From: Nocardioides sp. JS614
Lineage (GTDB): Bacteria > Actinomycetota > Actinomycetes > Propionibacteriales > Nocardioidaceae
NCBI RefSeq assembly: GCF_000015265.1
Contig: NC_008699.1
Coordinates: forward strand, 4,464,001-4,528,000
DNA: 64,000 nucleotides
Direction of reading: 5' to 3'
The notes beneath the pieces are model-generated. The model was not told where the DNA came from. It ran no database searches and worked only from the letters and a program-made list of their open reading frames with translations. Shown one piece after another: positions 14,909 to 23,476 of the stretch. The position numbers were made by a program, and so were the translations under genes. The stretch's first letter is position 1, and the number at the start of each line of letters is the position of its first letter.

Positions 14909-17437
14909 TCAGCCGCCGTCGCCGTCGCCGTCGCGGGCCCGCGGCGCGGCCTGGGCCCGGCGGGAGCGCCGGGCGGCCCGCGACCCGTTCAGGGCGACGC
15001 CGTTCCCGGCGCCCGCCTCCTGGATCGTGCGCAGCGCCTCGACCACGGCCTCGTGCTGGGCCCGGACCCGCTCGAGCTCGGCGCGGGTCTCCAGGTAGTC
15101 CTGGAGGTAGGCGTCGCGCTCCGCGACGACGTCGCGCAGCGTCTCGAGCGCGGCCCGGGGGTCCTCGGCGCCCCGCTCGAGGTGCGCCCCGGGCCCGGCC
15201 GGGACCGGGGGCTCCTCGGCGAGGACGACGTCCCGCACGTCGGGGTCGAGCCGGTCGAGCTCCTCCTCGTACGGGTCGACCGGGTGCGGCTCGAGCTCGA
15301 TCCGGGGCAGCACCCGGTCCAGCCAGGGCGGCAGGTACCACGCCAGCCGTCCCGCGACCGCCATCAGCGCGGGCACCAGGACCAGCCGGACCAGGGTCGC
15401 GTCGATCGCGATCGCGACCGCCAGGCCGAAGCCGAACAGGTTCACGACCCGGTCGTCGTTGAGCAGGAAGCTGGCGAAGACCACCACCATCACCGAGGCG
15501 GCGGCGGTGATCACCCGGGCGGTCGCGGCGATCCCGTCGGCGACCGCGGCCCCGGCCTGGCCGGTGCGCAGGTACTCCTCGCGGACCCGGCTGAGCAGGA
15601 ACACCTCGTAGTCCATCGACAGCCCGAACAGCACCGCGAACAGCATCATCGGCGCGAACGACTCGATCGGCCCGGGCTGGGCGCCGAACACGTCGGAGAG
15701 CCAGCCCCACTGGAAGATCGCGACCACCGCGCCGTACGCCGCACCCACCGAGAGCAGGTTCATCAGCGCGGCCTTGACCGGCACGAAGATCGAGCGGAAC
15801 TCGACGAGCAGCAGCAGGAAGCTCAGGCCCACGACGAAGGCCATGAACCACGGCATCCGGTCGGTCAGCTTGTCCGCGAGGTCGATGTTGGTGGCGGTGG
15901 CGCCGCCGACGTGCACCTCGGGCTCAGGCCGGGCCTGGGGCTGAGCCCGGGTGTCGTCGGCGGCGCCGTCCCGGCCCACCTGGTCGCGGAGCCGGTGGAC
16001 CAGGTCCTCGGTGGCCTGGTCGTCCGGAGAGGTACTCGGCACCACGGTGAGCACGGCGGTGTCGCCGGCCTCGTTGACGGCCGGCGGGGACACCTGCTCG
16101 ACGCCCTCGACGCCGGCGATCTCGCCCGCGAGCGCCTTCGCGGAGCGCTGGGTCTCCGCGGCGGTGCCGTCGGGGTAGCTCGCGGTCACCACGAGCGGGC
16201 CGGTCCAGCCGGGCCCGAAGTCGGTGGCGATCAGGTCGTACGCCGCCCGCTCGGTGCTGCCCACGGGGGCGGAGCCGTCGTCGGCGGTGCCCAGGCGCAG
16301 GTCGAGCAGCGGGATCGCGAGCGTGGCCAGCACCGCGACCGCGGCGAGCAGGTACGGCCAGGGCCGGCGCTGCACGTGCCGGGTCCACCGGTGCCAGCCG
16401 CTGACCCGGCCGCCGCCGTGGTCGAGCCGCGGGCGGCGTACCCGGAGCCGGTCCAGCTGGTCGCCGAACACCGCGAGCAGCGCGGGCAGCAGGGTCACCG
16501 CGGCGAGCATCGTGGTCGCGACGGTGATCGCGCTGGCCAGGCCCAGGGTGGCGACGAACGGGATGCCGATGGCGTAGAGCGACAGGATCGCGATGATCAC
16601 GGTGGTGCCGGCGACCAGCACCGAGCGGCCGGCCGTGGACAGCGCGATCGGGATCGACTCGCGCGCGGAGTGGCCGGTGGCCAGCCCCTCCCGATGGCGG
16701 GTGACCACGAGCAGCGCGTAGTCGATGCCGACGCCCAGGCCGATCATCGCCGCGACGACGGGCCCGGCGGTGCCGATGGTGACCTGGTCGGAGAGCAGGA
16801 AGATGATCCCCATCCCGAGCCCGAGGGCCAGCACGGCGGTGAGCAGCGGGACCAGCATCGCGAACACCGAGCCGAAGGCCAGCAACAGCACCAGGACCGC
16901 GGCGGCGAGCCCGATCGCCTCGCTGCCGGACGGGTGGTTCTCCGCGTCGAGCGCGGCGCCGCCGTACTCCACCTGCACGCCGAGGTCGGCGACCGGCGCG
17001 AAGGCCTCCTGCGCCGCGGTGAGGTCCGCCTCGGCGATGTCGGTCGCGCGCTCGTCGAAGCGGACCGTCGCGACCGCGGTGGTGCCGTCGGCGGAGACCA
17101 TCTGCGGGCCCGGGCCGTACGGCGAGGCCGCGGACGCGACGCCCGGCCGGCCGGCGACGTCGGCGACGGCCGCCTCCACCGCGGCGCGGACCTGCCCCTG
17201 GTCGACGCCCTTGTCGTCGTGGATCACGACCTGCATGCCGTCGCCGGACATCTCGGGGAACTTCGCCCGCAGCTCGTCGTAGGCCTGCTGGGAGTCGGTG
17301 TCCTTCAAGGACAGGTCGTTGCTGAACGAGCCGCCGTAGGACTGCCCGGCGAACAGCACGCCGGCCACGAGGATCAGCCAGGCGATCACGACCAGGAAGC
17401 GGTGGCGCACCGAGAAGGTGGCCAGGGTTCGCAGCAT
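14909..17437 (-). CDS. MMPL/RND-family exporter 1
   Basis: This 842-residue inner-membrane transporter has two repeats, each of one helix, a large extracytoplasmic loop and five helices, as in MmpL proteins that export lipids or drugs using the proton gradient. Helical blocks lie at about 14-34, 170-330, 358-378 and 530-690. After the last helix there is an unusual cytoplasmic tail of about 140 residues that is acidic, then predicted coiled coil, then basic. ATG at 17437 overlaps the PAP2 stop (TGATG). A TetR-type operator lies 58 bases upstream. Confidence 0.92.
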   Translation of the reverse strand: MLRTLATFSVRHRFLVVIAWLILVAGVLFAGQSYGGSFSNDLSLKDTDSQQAYDELRAKFPEMSGDGMQVVIHDDKGVDQGQVRAAVEAAVADVAGRPGVASAASPYGPGPQMVSADGTTAVATVRFDERATDIAEADLTAAQEAFAPVADLGVQVEYGGAALDAENHPSGSEAIGLAAAVLVLLLAFGSVFAMLVPLLTAVLALGLGMGIIFLLSDQVTIGTAGPVVAAMIGLGVGIDYALLVVTRHREGLATGHSARESIPIALSTAGRSVLVAGTTVIIAILSLYAIGIPFVATLGLASAITVATTMLAAVTLLPALLAVFGDQLDRLRVRRPRLDHGGGRVSGWHRWTRHVQRRPWPYLLAAVAVLATLAIPLLDLRLGTADDGSAPVGSTERAAYDLIATDFGPGWTGPLVVTASYPDGTAAETQRSAKALAGEIAGVEGVEQVSPPAVNEAGDTAVLTVVPSTSPDDQATEDLVHRLRDQVGRDGAADDTRAQPQARPEPEVHVGGATATNIDLADKLTDRMPWFMAFVVGLSFLLLLVEFRSIFVPVKAALMNLLSVGAAYGAVVAIFQWGWLSDVFGAQPGPIESFAPMMLFAVLFGLSMDYEVFLLSRVREEYLRTGQAGAAVADGIAATARVITAAASVMVVVFASFLLNDDRVVNLFGFGLAVAIAIDATLVRLVLVPALMAVAGRLAWYLPPWLDRVLPRIELEPHPVDPYEEELDRLDPDVRDVVLAEEPPVPAGPGAHLERGAEDPRAALETLRDVVAERDAYLQDYLETRAELERVRAQHEAVVEALRTIQEAGAGNGVALNGSRAARRSRRAQAAPRARDGDGDGG

Positions 17438-18297
17438 CAGGGCTCCCGTCGGTGCGGCGGTCGGCCCGGACCGACCGGACCCTCACGGACTAACTGAGAC
17501 ACTGTCGTCTCACTTGCGGGAACTGTAGCAGGGCCCGGCAACGAGCCCCGCATCCTCGCCCGGGCGGCGGCCCGGGCGGCGGCTCGTGCGGCGGCTCGGG
17601 CGGCGCGCAGCCGGGTGAGCGCCGCCGCCAGCGCGAGCAGGGCGATGGCGACGACGCCGTCGAGCCACCAGTGGTTCGCGGTGAGGATCACGACCAGGTA
17701 GGTGACGCTCGCGTGCAGCGCCGCGAGCACGGCCAGTGGTCGCGGGCCGGTGCGGAACACGATGTAGGCGATGGCGACCGCCCAGCCGACGTGCAGACTG
17801 GGCATCGCGGCGAACTGGTTGGCGACGTCGCCGCTCACCCCGTCGTACGCCGAGGGCCCGTAGACGGCCATCGTGTCGACGAAGCCCCACTCCGGGAACA
17901 TCCGGGGCGGGGCCAACGGGAACGCCATGTGGATGACCAGCGCCGCGCCGGTCTGGACGGCGATCAGGTTGCGGGCCCAGACGTACTCGTGGCGCGGGCG
18001 CCGCACGAACCCCCACGCGAGGAACGCCACCATCAGCGGGAAGTGCACGAACGTGTAGTAGGTGTTGGCCAGCCGCAGCAGGAGCTCGACGTCGAGCAGC
18101 CGCTGGAGGCTCGCCTCCGAGGGGAGGCCGAGCGCCCGCTGCGCGTCGGTGACCAGCTCGGCGTTGTGCCGGGCGGTGGCCTGCTGGCCGTCGATGGCCG
18201 CGCGGCCGAACCGGTACAGGTTGAACAGGGCGGCGACCAGCACCAGCTCGACGAGGGCAGCGCGGAGCCGGAGGTGGCGGGCGGGCCGGTCGAGCAT
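17437..18297 (-). CDS. PAP2-family membrane phosphatase/transferase
   Basis: The 286-residue integral membrane protein has six helices and PAP2 motifs: MPSLHVGWA (motif C2) and ANHWWLDG (C3, His plus Asp). It is close to actinobacterial AUR1/inositol-phosphorylceramide-synthase-like proteins that act on lipid phosphates. ATG at 18297 puts helix 1 at the N-terminus; an upstream in-frame extension would overlap the operator region. Its C-terminal 50 residues are Ala/Arg-rich and overlap the MMPL promoter/operator, so the tail may be poorly conserved. It is probably co-transcribed with the exporter, which suggests lipid substrates. Confidence 0.82.
   Translation of the reverse strand: MLDRPARHLRLRAALVELVLVAALFNLYRFGRAAIDGQQATARHNAELVTDAQRALGLPSEASLQRLLDVELLLRLANTYYTFVHFPLMVAFLAWGFVRRPRHEYVWARNLIAVQTGAALVIHMAFPLAPPRMFPEWGFVDTMAVYGPSAYDGVSGDVANQFAAMPSLHVGWAVAIAYIVFRTGPRPLAVLAALHASVTYLVVILTANHWWLDGVVAIALLALAAALTRLRAARAAARAAARAAARARMRGSLPGPATVPASETTVSQLVREGPVGPGRPPHRREP
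17495..17512. promoter_or_regulatory. TetR-type operator upstream of MMPL exporter 1
   Basis: A perfect inverted repeat TGAGAC-N6-GTCTCA sits within the PAP2 C-terminal coding part, about 60 bases before the MMPL start, giving a possible internal promoter its own control. Confidence 0.55.
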
Positions 18298-18337
18298 CGG
18301 GGCCTCCGGAGCTGGGTCACGCGGCGGGGTGGCACGA

Positions 18338-18420
18338 GTGTAGACACATGTATGCACATCTGATCAAGTGCGGTCCCGGCGCGGGCCGCGCGGTGGAGGC
18401 ACGTGTCGAGACAGGTGTGT
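18338..18420. promoter_or_regulatory. Divergent control region with two ACACNTGT-type sites
   Basis: Between the PAP2 gene and the TetR gene lie GTGTAGACACATGTATGCAC (18338-18357) and GCACGTGTCGAGACAGGTGT (18399-18418). Both share the ACAC-R-TGT core found at 19813-19828 and 23372-23390 near the second TetR and the second MMPL gene. Confidence 0.6.
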
Positions 18421-18474
18421 TAGCGTCGCCGGCATGAGCGGTACGACGGGCGCGGCCCGCGGCGGTGCGCCGCG

Positions 18475-19113
18475 ATGACGGTCCGGCCCGCCGGCCTCGC
18501 CGGCGCCCGCGGCCAGGCCCGGGAGAAGACCCGCGACGCGGTGCTCCAGGCCGCGCTGCGGCTGTTCTCCGAGCACGGCTACCTCGCGGTCCGGGTCGAG
18601 GACATCGCCCGCGAGGCGGGGGTGTCCCGGGCGACGTTCTACAAGCACTTCGCCGAGCGCGAGGAGATCCTCGCGATGCTGCTCACCCGGCTGCTCGGCG
18701 CCGACGAGGGCGCCGGCACCGAGGTCGAGCAGCCGGCGGGCGACCTGGCCGCCCGGGTCCAGGCGCTGGGGCGCGCGATCGTCGACCGGATGCTGGAGCA
18801 GGAGCAGCTGGCCCGGTTCGTCTACAGCCTGCCCGTGCGGCACGAGGCGCTGCTCGGTGCCCAGCAGCTCCCCCGGCCCTCCGCCTTCGGCCGCGTCGAC
18901 CGGCTCCTCGACGCCGCCGACGCGGCGGGCGAGCTCCGCGACGGCGTACCCCTGGCCGTGGTCCGCACCCAGGTGCATGCCGCGATCGAGACCGCGCTGC
19001 GCGAGTGGGCCACCGGCCAGGCGACGGACCCGCACGAGCGGCTGGCCCAGCACCTGGATGTGGTGCTGCACGGCGCCGCGGCACCGACCCGCAAGGCGAT
19101 CCGCCGGCGCTAG
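18475..19113 (+). CDS. TetR-family transcriptional regulator 1
   Basis: The 212-residue protein has an N-terminal TetR helix-turn-helix (about 15-65; VEDIAREAGVSRATFYKHF) and a helical ligand-binding domain. It is divergent from the PAP2-MMPL operon and has ACACNTGT-type sites in the shared promoter region, so it probably represses that operon and itself. It is a close paralogue of the convergent regulator at 19138-19803: both DNA-binding domains are nearly identical. A 14-codon ORF at 18434-18478 ends with TGA overlapping the start ATG (ATGA), which may couple translation. Confidence 0.9.
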   Translation: MTVRPAGLAGARGQAREKTRDAVLQAALRLFSEHGYLAVRVEDIAREAGVSRATFYKHFAEREEILAMLLTRLLGADEGAGTEVEQPAGDLAARVQALGRAIVDRMLEQEQLARFVYSLPVRHEALLGAQQLPRPSAFGRVDRLLDAADAAGELRDGVPLAVVRTQVHAAIETALREWATGQATDPHERLAQHLDVVLHGAAAPTRKAIRRR

Positions 19114-19137
19114 CGAGGCCAGGTCCGTGAGCCCGGG

Positions 19138-19803
19138 CTAGCCGGCGTGGGGCAGCCCGAGCACGCCGTACAGCGCGAGGTCGAGCTGCCGGTCGACCTC
19201 GGCCAGCGCGTCCGGGGCCTGCCCGGTCGCCCAGGCGCGCAGCGCCGTCTCGATCGCGGCGTGCACGTGTGCGCGCGCCGCGCCGAGCGGTACGTCGGCG
19301 CGCAGCTCGCCCGTCGCGCCCGCCTCGGCCAGGAGCCCGTCGAGCTGCCGGCAGGCCCGCGGCCGGCGCAGCGGCTCGACGTTCAGCAGCGCCTCGTGGC
19401 GCACCGGGAGGGCGTAGACGAAGCGGGCCAGCTCCTCGCGCTCGAGCGTCCGCTCGGCGACCTCCCGGGCCAGGGCCCGCACCCGGGTGGAGACGTCGGG
19501 CGTCGTACCGTCCGGCCCGGCGGCGCCGTCGGCGTGGACCCGGTCGACCTGGGCCGCCGCCTGGTCGTCGAGCAGCCGGGTCAGCAGCGCGGCCAGGATC
19601 TCCTCGCGCTCGGAGAAGTACTTGTAGAACGTCGCCCGCGAGATGCCGGCCTCGCGCGCGATGTCCTCGACCCGCACCGCGAGATAGCCGTGCTCGGAGA
19701 ACAGCCGCAGCGCGGTCTCCACGACGGCATCCCGGGTGTGTCGGGCCCGGGCGCGGCCGCGCGCGACCGGCGAGCGGTCGGGCAGCGGGCTCGGGTGCGT
19801 CAC
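19138..19803 (-). CDS. TetR-family transcriptional regulator 2
   Basis: The 221-residue protein shares the stretch LFSEHGYLAVRVEDIAREAG with regulator 1, then SRATFYKYFSEREEIL, and its ligand domain is also recognisably similar (ARFVYALPVRHEALL against ARFVYSLPVRHEALL). The two genes are tail to tail, 24 bases apart, which points to an inverted duplication. GTG at 19803 is used. A palindromic site at 19813-19828 lies directly upstream, so autoregulation is likely. It may also act on the second MMPL operon, which has the same site type. Confidence 0.9.
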   Translation of the reverse strand: MTHPSPLPDRSPVARGRARARHTRDAVVETALRLFSEHGYLAVRVEDIAREAGISRATFYKYFSEREEILAALLTRLLDDQAAAQVDRVHADGAAGPDGTTPDVSTRVRALAREVAERTLEREELARFVYALPVRHEALLNVEPLRRPRACRQLDGLLAEAGATGELRADVPLGAARAHVHAAIETALRAWATGQAPDALAEVDRQLDLALYGVLGLPHAG

Positions 19804-19812
19804 GCGTCCAGC

Positions 19813-19828
19813 GTACACGCGTGTGCAC
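19813..19828. promoter_or_regulatory. Operator upstream of TetR regulator 2
   Basis: GTACACGCGTGTGCAC contains the perfect palindrome ACACGCGTGT and starts 10 bases before the GTG start. Confidence 0.6.
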
Positions 19829-19858
19829 ATCTGTCTACTCCGGCGGCCGCGGCGCCGT

Positions 19859-20812
19859 CTAGCCCGGGTGGCCGGCGACGGTGCGGCGCGCGAACGCGCG
19901 CAGCGCGTCGGCCAGCACCGTGGTGTCGACCGGCTCCGCGTGCCCGGCATCGGGCAGCTCCAGCACGGTGGCGTCGCGCGCGACGGCGGCCAACCGGTGG
20001 ACGTCCGCGACCGGGACCACGGCGTCCCGGACCCCGTGCGCCAGCAGGACCGGGACGTCGAGGGCCGCCACCGTGGCGAGCGGCGCGAAGTCGGCGAACC
20101 GGGCCCCGATGACGTGCTCCACCACCCGCAGCGAGACCGGGACGAGCGGGCGCGGGACGCCGCCGCCGGTCAGCAGCCGGGCCATCACCTCCCGCGGGTC
20201 CGCCATCGAGGAGAGGCTGATCACCGCGGCGATGCGCGGGTCCTCGCGGGCCGCCAGCAGGCACGCCCCGGCGCCCACGGAGTGGCCCACGAGCAGGACC
20301 CGGTCGGGGTCGATGCCGGGCTGCTCGCGCAGCCACCGGACGCCGGCCGCCAGGTCCGCGGCGAAGCTCGGCATCGAGGTGAACTCCGCGTCGTCGCTGC
20401 GGCCGTGACACCGGGCGTCCAGGAGCAGGGCGTGGACGCCAGCCTCGATCAACGGCTGGGCGACCGGGGCCATGTCCGCCGCCGCGCCGCCCCAGCCGTG
20501 CAGCACCACCGCGCCGGGGGCACCGGGGCGGCCGTCCGGGCCGTCGTCAGGGGCGTCGGGGGCGTCGTCGGGTCCGTCGTCGGGTCCGTCGTCGAGACCG
20601 TCGTCGGGTCCGTCGCCGGGGGAGTCGGGTCCGCCGTCGGGGGCGTCGGGGCCGCCGTCGAGGCCGCCGTCGGGGCGGCAGAACCAGCCCCGCAGCGTCC
20701 CGCCGTCGAGGCCGAGCAGGCTCACGTCCGTGGCGACCAGCCCGACCGGTGCCGCGAGCCCCCGGCGTACCGCCGGCCGACCGTAGCGGGCCTTGATCCG
20801 CCCCAGCACCAT
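19859..20812 (-). CDS. Alpha/beta hydrolase with acidic Asp/Gly/Pro repeat insert
   Basis: The 317-residue hydrolase has the oxyanion strand VVLHGWGG, the nucleophile elbow GHSVGAG, an Asp in LAHGVRDAVVP and a final His in PDAGHAEP, so the Ser-Asp-His triad is complete. Between strand 1 (about residue 47) and VVLHGWGG (about 101) lies a stretch of about 50 residues made of DGPD/DGPDD units, which normal family members lack. The substrate is unknown; an esterase or acyl hydrolase is most likely. Confidence 0.85.
   Translation of the reverse strand: MVLGRIKARYGRPAVRRGLAAPVGLVATDVSLLGLDGGTLRGWFCRPDGGLDGGPDAPDGGPDSPGDGPDDGLDDGPDDGPDDAPDAPDDGPDGRPGAPGAVVLHGWGGAAADMAPVAQPLIEAGVHALLLDARCHGRSDDAEFTSMPSFAADLAAGVRWLREQPGIDPDRVLLVGHSVGAGACLLAAREDPRIAAVISLSSMADPREVMARLLTGGGVPRPLVPVSLRVVEHVIGARFADFAPLATVAALDVPVLLAHGVRDAVVPVADVHRLAAVARDATVLELPDAGHAEPVDTTVLADALRAFARRTVAGHPG
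20538..20685 (-). repeat. In-frame DGPDD-coding tandem repeat
   Basis: Imperfect units of the form GGGTCCGTCGTC (plus strand) are repeated about ten times within the hydrolase gene, encoding an acidic loop. The keeping of frame suggests expansion under selection for an intact protein. Confidence 0.8.
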
Positions 20813-20866
20813 GCCCCGACGCTACTGGACAGCGATGTCTCGGATCTCCGCTCTCCGCTCTCCGCA

Positions 20867-20931
20867 CGATAGTCCCTGACCTTTGCGCGCCTGGGAGCGC
20901 TCCCAGACCACACAAACGTCAGGGACTATCG
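20867..20931. repeat. Palindromic element P1
   Basis: The 65-bp imperfect palindrome begins CGATAGTCCCTGACC and ends GTCAGGGACTATCG, with the perfect core CTGGGAGCGCTCCCAG at 20891-20906. It is one of four copies in this window (also 36319-36383, 42665-42727, 43836-43900). Confidence 0.85.
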
Positions 20932-20959
20932 GCCCGGGCGAGGGGAGGGGCGGTGTCGG

Positions 20960-21166
20960 TCAGTGCGGGTCGTGGTTGGCGTAGGGGTCGCCGTCGCACA
21001 TGTCGTAGGCGCCGCCGACCGCCGGGTCGACCCACCCGACGCCGGACACGTAGACCAGGGTCCGGCGGCAGTGCCGGCACCGGGCCCGGCTCCCGGCGGC
21101 GTGCTCCACCGCCGGGGCCGGGCCGCGGCCGGGGACTGCGCCCCGGCCGCGGCTCGCGCCGGTCAT
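20960..21166 (-). CDS. Small CxxC protein coupled to MMPL exporter 2
   Basis: The 68-residue product has a Gly/Arg-rich start, then RCRHCRRTLVYVSGVGWVDP and a C-terminal YDMCDGDPYANHDPH. The CxxC plus a later Cys and His residues could bind one zinc ion. Its ATG overlaps the exporter stop as ATGA, so translation is coupled. No family is recognised; a zinc-ribbon-like accessory is a guess. Confidence 0.5.
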   Translation of the reverse strand: MTGASRGRGAVPGRGPAPAVEHAAGSRARCRHCRRTLVYVSGVGWVDPAVGGAYDMCDGDPYANHDPH

Positions 21167-23343
21167 GACGGCCGGTCTGCGGGCACCGAGACCGCGCCGG
21201 CCCGGCTGTCGTCGTACGCCGGCCCGCCCTCGTCCTCCCCGTCGCCGGTGTCGCCGGTGTCGCGGTGGCCGGGCCACCAGGCCCACCGGCCGAGCAGCGC
21301 GGTGAGGCTCGGCACCAGGATCGTCGCCATGACGAGGGCGGCGACCAGGATGCCGATCGAGACGGCGAAGCCGATCTGCATCAGCGAGGCGATGCCGGTG
21401 AGGAGCAGCGAGGTGAAGGTGCCGGCGAGGATCAGGCCGGCGGCAGCGATGGCGGGGCCGGCGTGCTCGACCCCGCGCGCGGTCGCGACCCGTGGCGGGC
21501 TGCCGGCTCGCCGCTCCTCCCGCAGCCGGGCGGCCATCAGGATGCTGTAGTCGGTGCCGACCGCGACCACGAACAGGTAGACGATCACCGGCAGGGTCGA
21601 CTTCAGGCCGGTCTCCCCGAACAGCCCCTGGAACGCCCCGACGGTCACGCCGAGGGTGGCCGAGAAGCCGAGCATGACGGCGGCGAGCAGGTACAGCGGC
21701 GCCACCAGGCTGCGCAGCAGCCAGGCGAGGAGCAGCCCGATCGCGAGGGCGGCGGCCGGGAAGACCACCAGGTAGTCCCGGTTGGTCGCGTCGCGGATGT
21801 CGACGCTGGACGCGGTCTGGCCGCCGACCAGCACCTGGTCACCCGCCCCGGACTCGTGGGCGGCCTCGCGGATCGGGCCGTCGACGGCGTCCAGCGCCGC
21901 GTTGGAGTACGGGTTGTCGGCCAGGATGACGTCGATCCGGGCGGTCCGGCCGTCCGGGCTGTAGATCGGCTCCTTGACCGCGGACACACCCTCGGGACGG
22001 GCGCTGTCCCGAGCGAGGGCGGCGAGCGCGTCCTGGTCGATCGGCTGGTCGCCGGTCACGTAGACCTGGGTCGGGGTGATCGAGCCGGCGGGGAACGACT
22101 CGCGCAGCTGCTCGTAGGCCTGGCGGGACTCGGCGTCGGAGGGCAGCTGGTTGATGCTGTCGTAGTCCGCGGTGTAGAACAGCGCACCGCCGGCCAGGGC
22201 GAGCAGCGCACCGCCGGAGGCGAGGGCCATCACCGCGGGCCGGCGCGAGACCAGGCCGCCGATGCGGCGGTACGTCGACTTCGTCGGCGTGGTCTGCCAG
22301 GACTTCGAGGGCCAGAACACCCGGGGACCGAGCACCGCGACGACCGCGGGCACCAGCGTGACGCCGGCCAGCCACATCACCGCGACCCCGATCACCAGGC
22401 CGGGAGCCATGGTCTGCAGCGAGCCGAGCTCGGAGAGGCCGAGGGCGGAGAACGCCATGATCACGACGAACGCGGCGAAGGTGATCACCTCACCGACCTT
22501 CCCGACGGCGTGCACCACCGCATCGGGGTCGCGCTCCCCCGCCCGCAGCCGCTCGCGGTAGCGGAACAGGGTGAACAGGATGTAGTCGGTGCCGATGCCG
22601 AAGAGCACCACGGTCAGCAGCGGCGGCAGGTCGAGGCTCACGTCGAAGCCCAGTCCTTGCGCGGTGAGGGCGATCAGCGAGCTCGCGATGCCGAAGACCA
22701 GCGCGATCGAGGCGAGCGGCAGCAGGGCGGCCACCGGGCTGCGGAACATCACCAGCAGCAGGAGCAGGATCAGGCCGATGGTGGCGATGCCGACCGTCAT
22801 CTCGGCGGTGCTGTGCGCGTCGGCGTCGTCGGCCTTGATCGCCGCGTCGCCGGTCATCCCGACCTCGAGGTCGCTGCCCTCGAGGGCCTGGGCCGCCTCG
22901 TCGCGCACGGTCTCGGCGGCGTCCATCACCCGCTCCTCCCCCGAGCTGCCCTCGAAGCCGACCTGCCCGAGCTGGAGCTTGCCGTCCGGCGAGAGCGACT
23001 CCGGCGCGCCGGTCTGCGCGCCGCGTACACCGTCGATGCCGGCGGCGTTCAGGTCCTGGACGACCGCGCCGACCTGGCGCTGGTCGGTGGCGGTGAGCCG
23101 GGTGCCGTCCTCGCGGCTGAAGACGAGCAGCGCGGTGGCGCCCGACCGGTCGGGGAAGGCGGTGCGCGCCAGGTCGTCGGCCTGCGCGGACTCGTAGGAG
23201 TCGGGCAGGAAGCTCGCCTCGTCGGAGTTGGTGACGTCCCCGAGGCGGGGGGCGAAGGGCACGATCGCGAGCGCGGCGATCAGCCACGCAGCGATCGTGA
23301 CCCAGCGGTGTTGAACGATGAAGCGGGCCAGCGTGTCGAACAT
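21163..23343 (-). CDS. MMPL/RND-family exporter 2
   Basis: The 726-residue inner-membrane exporter has the usual two-fold repeat of an extracytoplasmic loop and helical bundle; helices lie at about 15-34, 185-330, 365-385 and 535-690. It lacks the long coiled tail of exporter 1 and ends in a short acidic stretch. ATG at 23343 is preceded by a GGAGGT-type ribosome site. The palindrome AGACACGTGTCT lies about 33 bases upstream, matching the sites at the two TetR genes, so it is probably controlled by one or both of them. The cargo is unknown. Confidence 0.92.
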   Translation of the reverse strand: MFDTLARFIVQHRWVTIAAWLIAALAIVPFAPRLGDVTNSDEASFLPDSYESAQADDLARTAFPDRSGATALLVFSREDGTRLTATDQRQVGAVVQDLNAAGIDGVRGAQTGAPESLSPDGKLQLGQVGFEGSSGEERVMDAAETVRDEAAQALEGSDLEVGMTGDAAIKADDADAHSTAEMTVGIATIGLILLLLLVMFRSPVAALLPLASIALVFGIASSLIALTAQGLGFDVSLDLPPLLTVVLFGIGTDYILFTLFRYRERLRAGERDPDAVVHAVGKVGEVITFAAFVVIMAFSALGLSELGSLQTMAPGLVIGVAVMWLAGVTLVPAVVAVLGPRVFWPSKSWQTTPTKSTYRRIGGLVSRRPAVMALASGGALLALAGGALFYTADYDSINQLPSDAESRQAYEQLRESFPAGSITPTQVYVTGDQPIDQDALAALARDSARPEGVSAVKEPIYSPDGRTARIDVILADNPYSNAALDAVDGPIREAAHESGAGDQVLVGGQTASSVDIRDATNRDYLVVFPAAALAIGLLLAWLLRSLVAPLYLLAAVMLGFSATLGVTVGAFQGLFGETGLKSTLPVIVYLFVVAVGTDYSILMAARLREERRAGSPPRVATARGVEHAGPAIAAAGLILAGTFTSLLLTGIASLMQIGFAVSIGILVAALVMATILVPSLTALLGRWAWWPGHRDTGDTGDGEDEGGPAYDDSRAGAVSVPADRPS

Positions 23344-23371
23344 GAGGACCTCCAAGTCTCGATTGACGCGA

Positions 23372-23390
23372 GTGTAGACACGTGTCTCGT
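23372..23390. promoter_or_regulatory. Operator upstream of MMPL exporter 2
   Basis: GTGTAGACACGTGTCTCGT contains the perfect 12-bp palindrome AGACACGTGTCT and resembles 18338-18357 in 13 of its first 15 bases. It lies in the region shared with the divergent mshD. Confidence 0.65.
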
Positions 23391-23476
23391 CAGATGACAA
23401 GACGGGTGTGTAGCCGCGCGCCTGACGAGGCGGCGGCGGGGTGGGGCGGACGCGGCCGGTGGCCTAGGGTCGGGTC

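Noticed and set aside
14909..15330. The C-terminal tail of MMPL exporter 1 as a separate coiled-coil gene
   Set aside because: It is continuous in frame with the exporter and has no internal start with a ribosome site.
15053..17497. Long plus-strand frame of about 814 codons antisense to MMPL exporter 1
   Set aside because: The translation is an Arg/Gly/Asp/His-rich shadow of the exporter codons; the minus-strand protein is a clear MMPL with proper helices.
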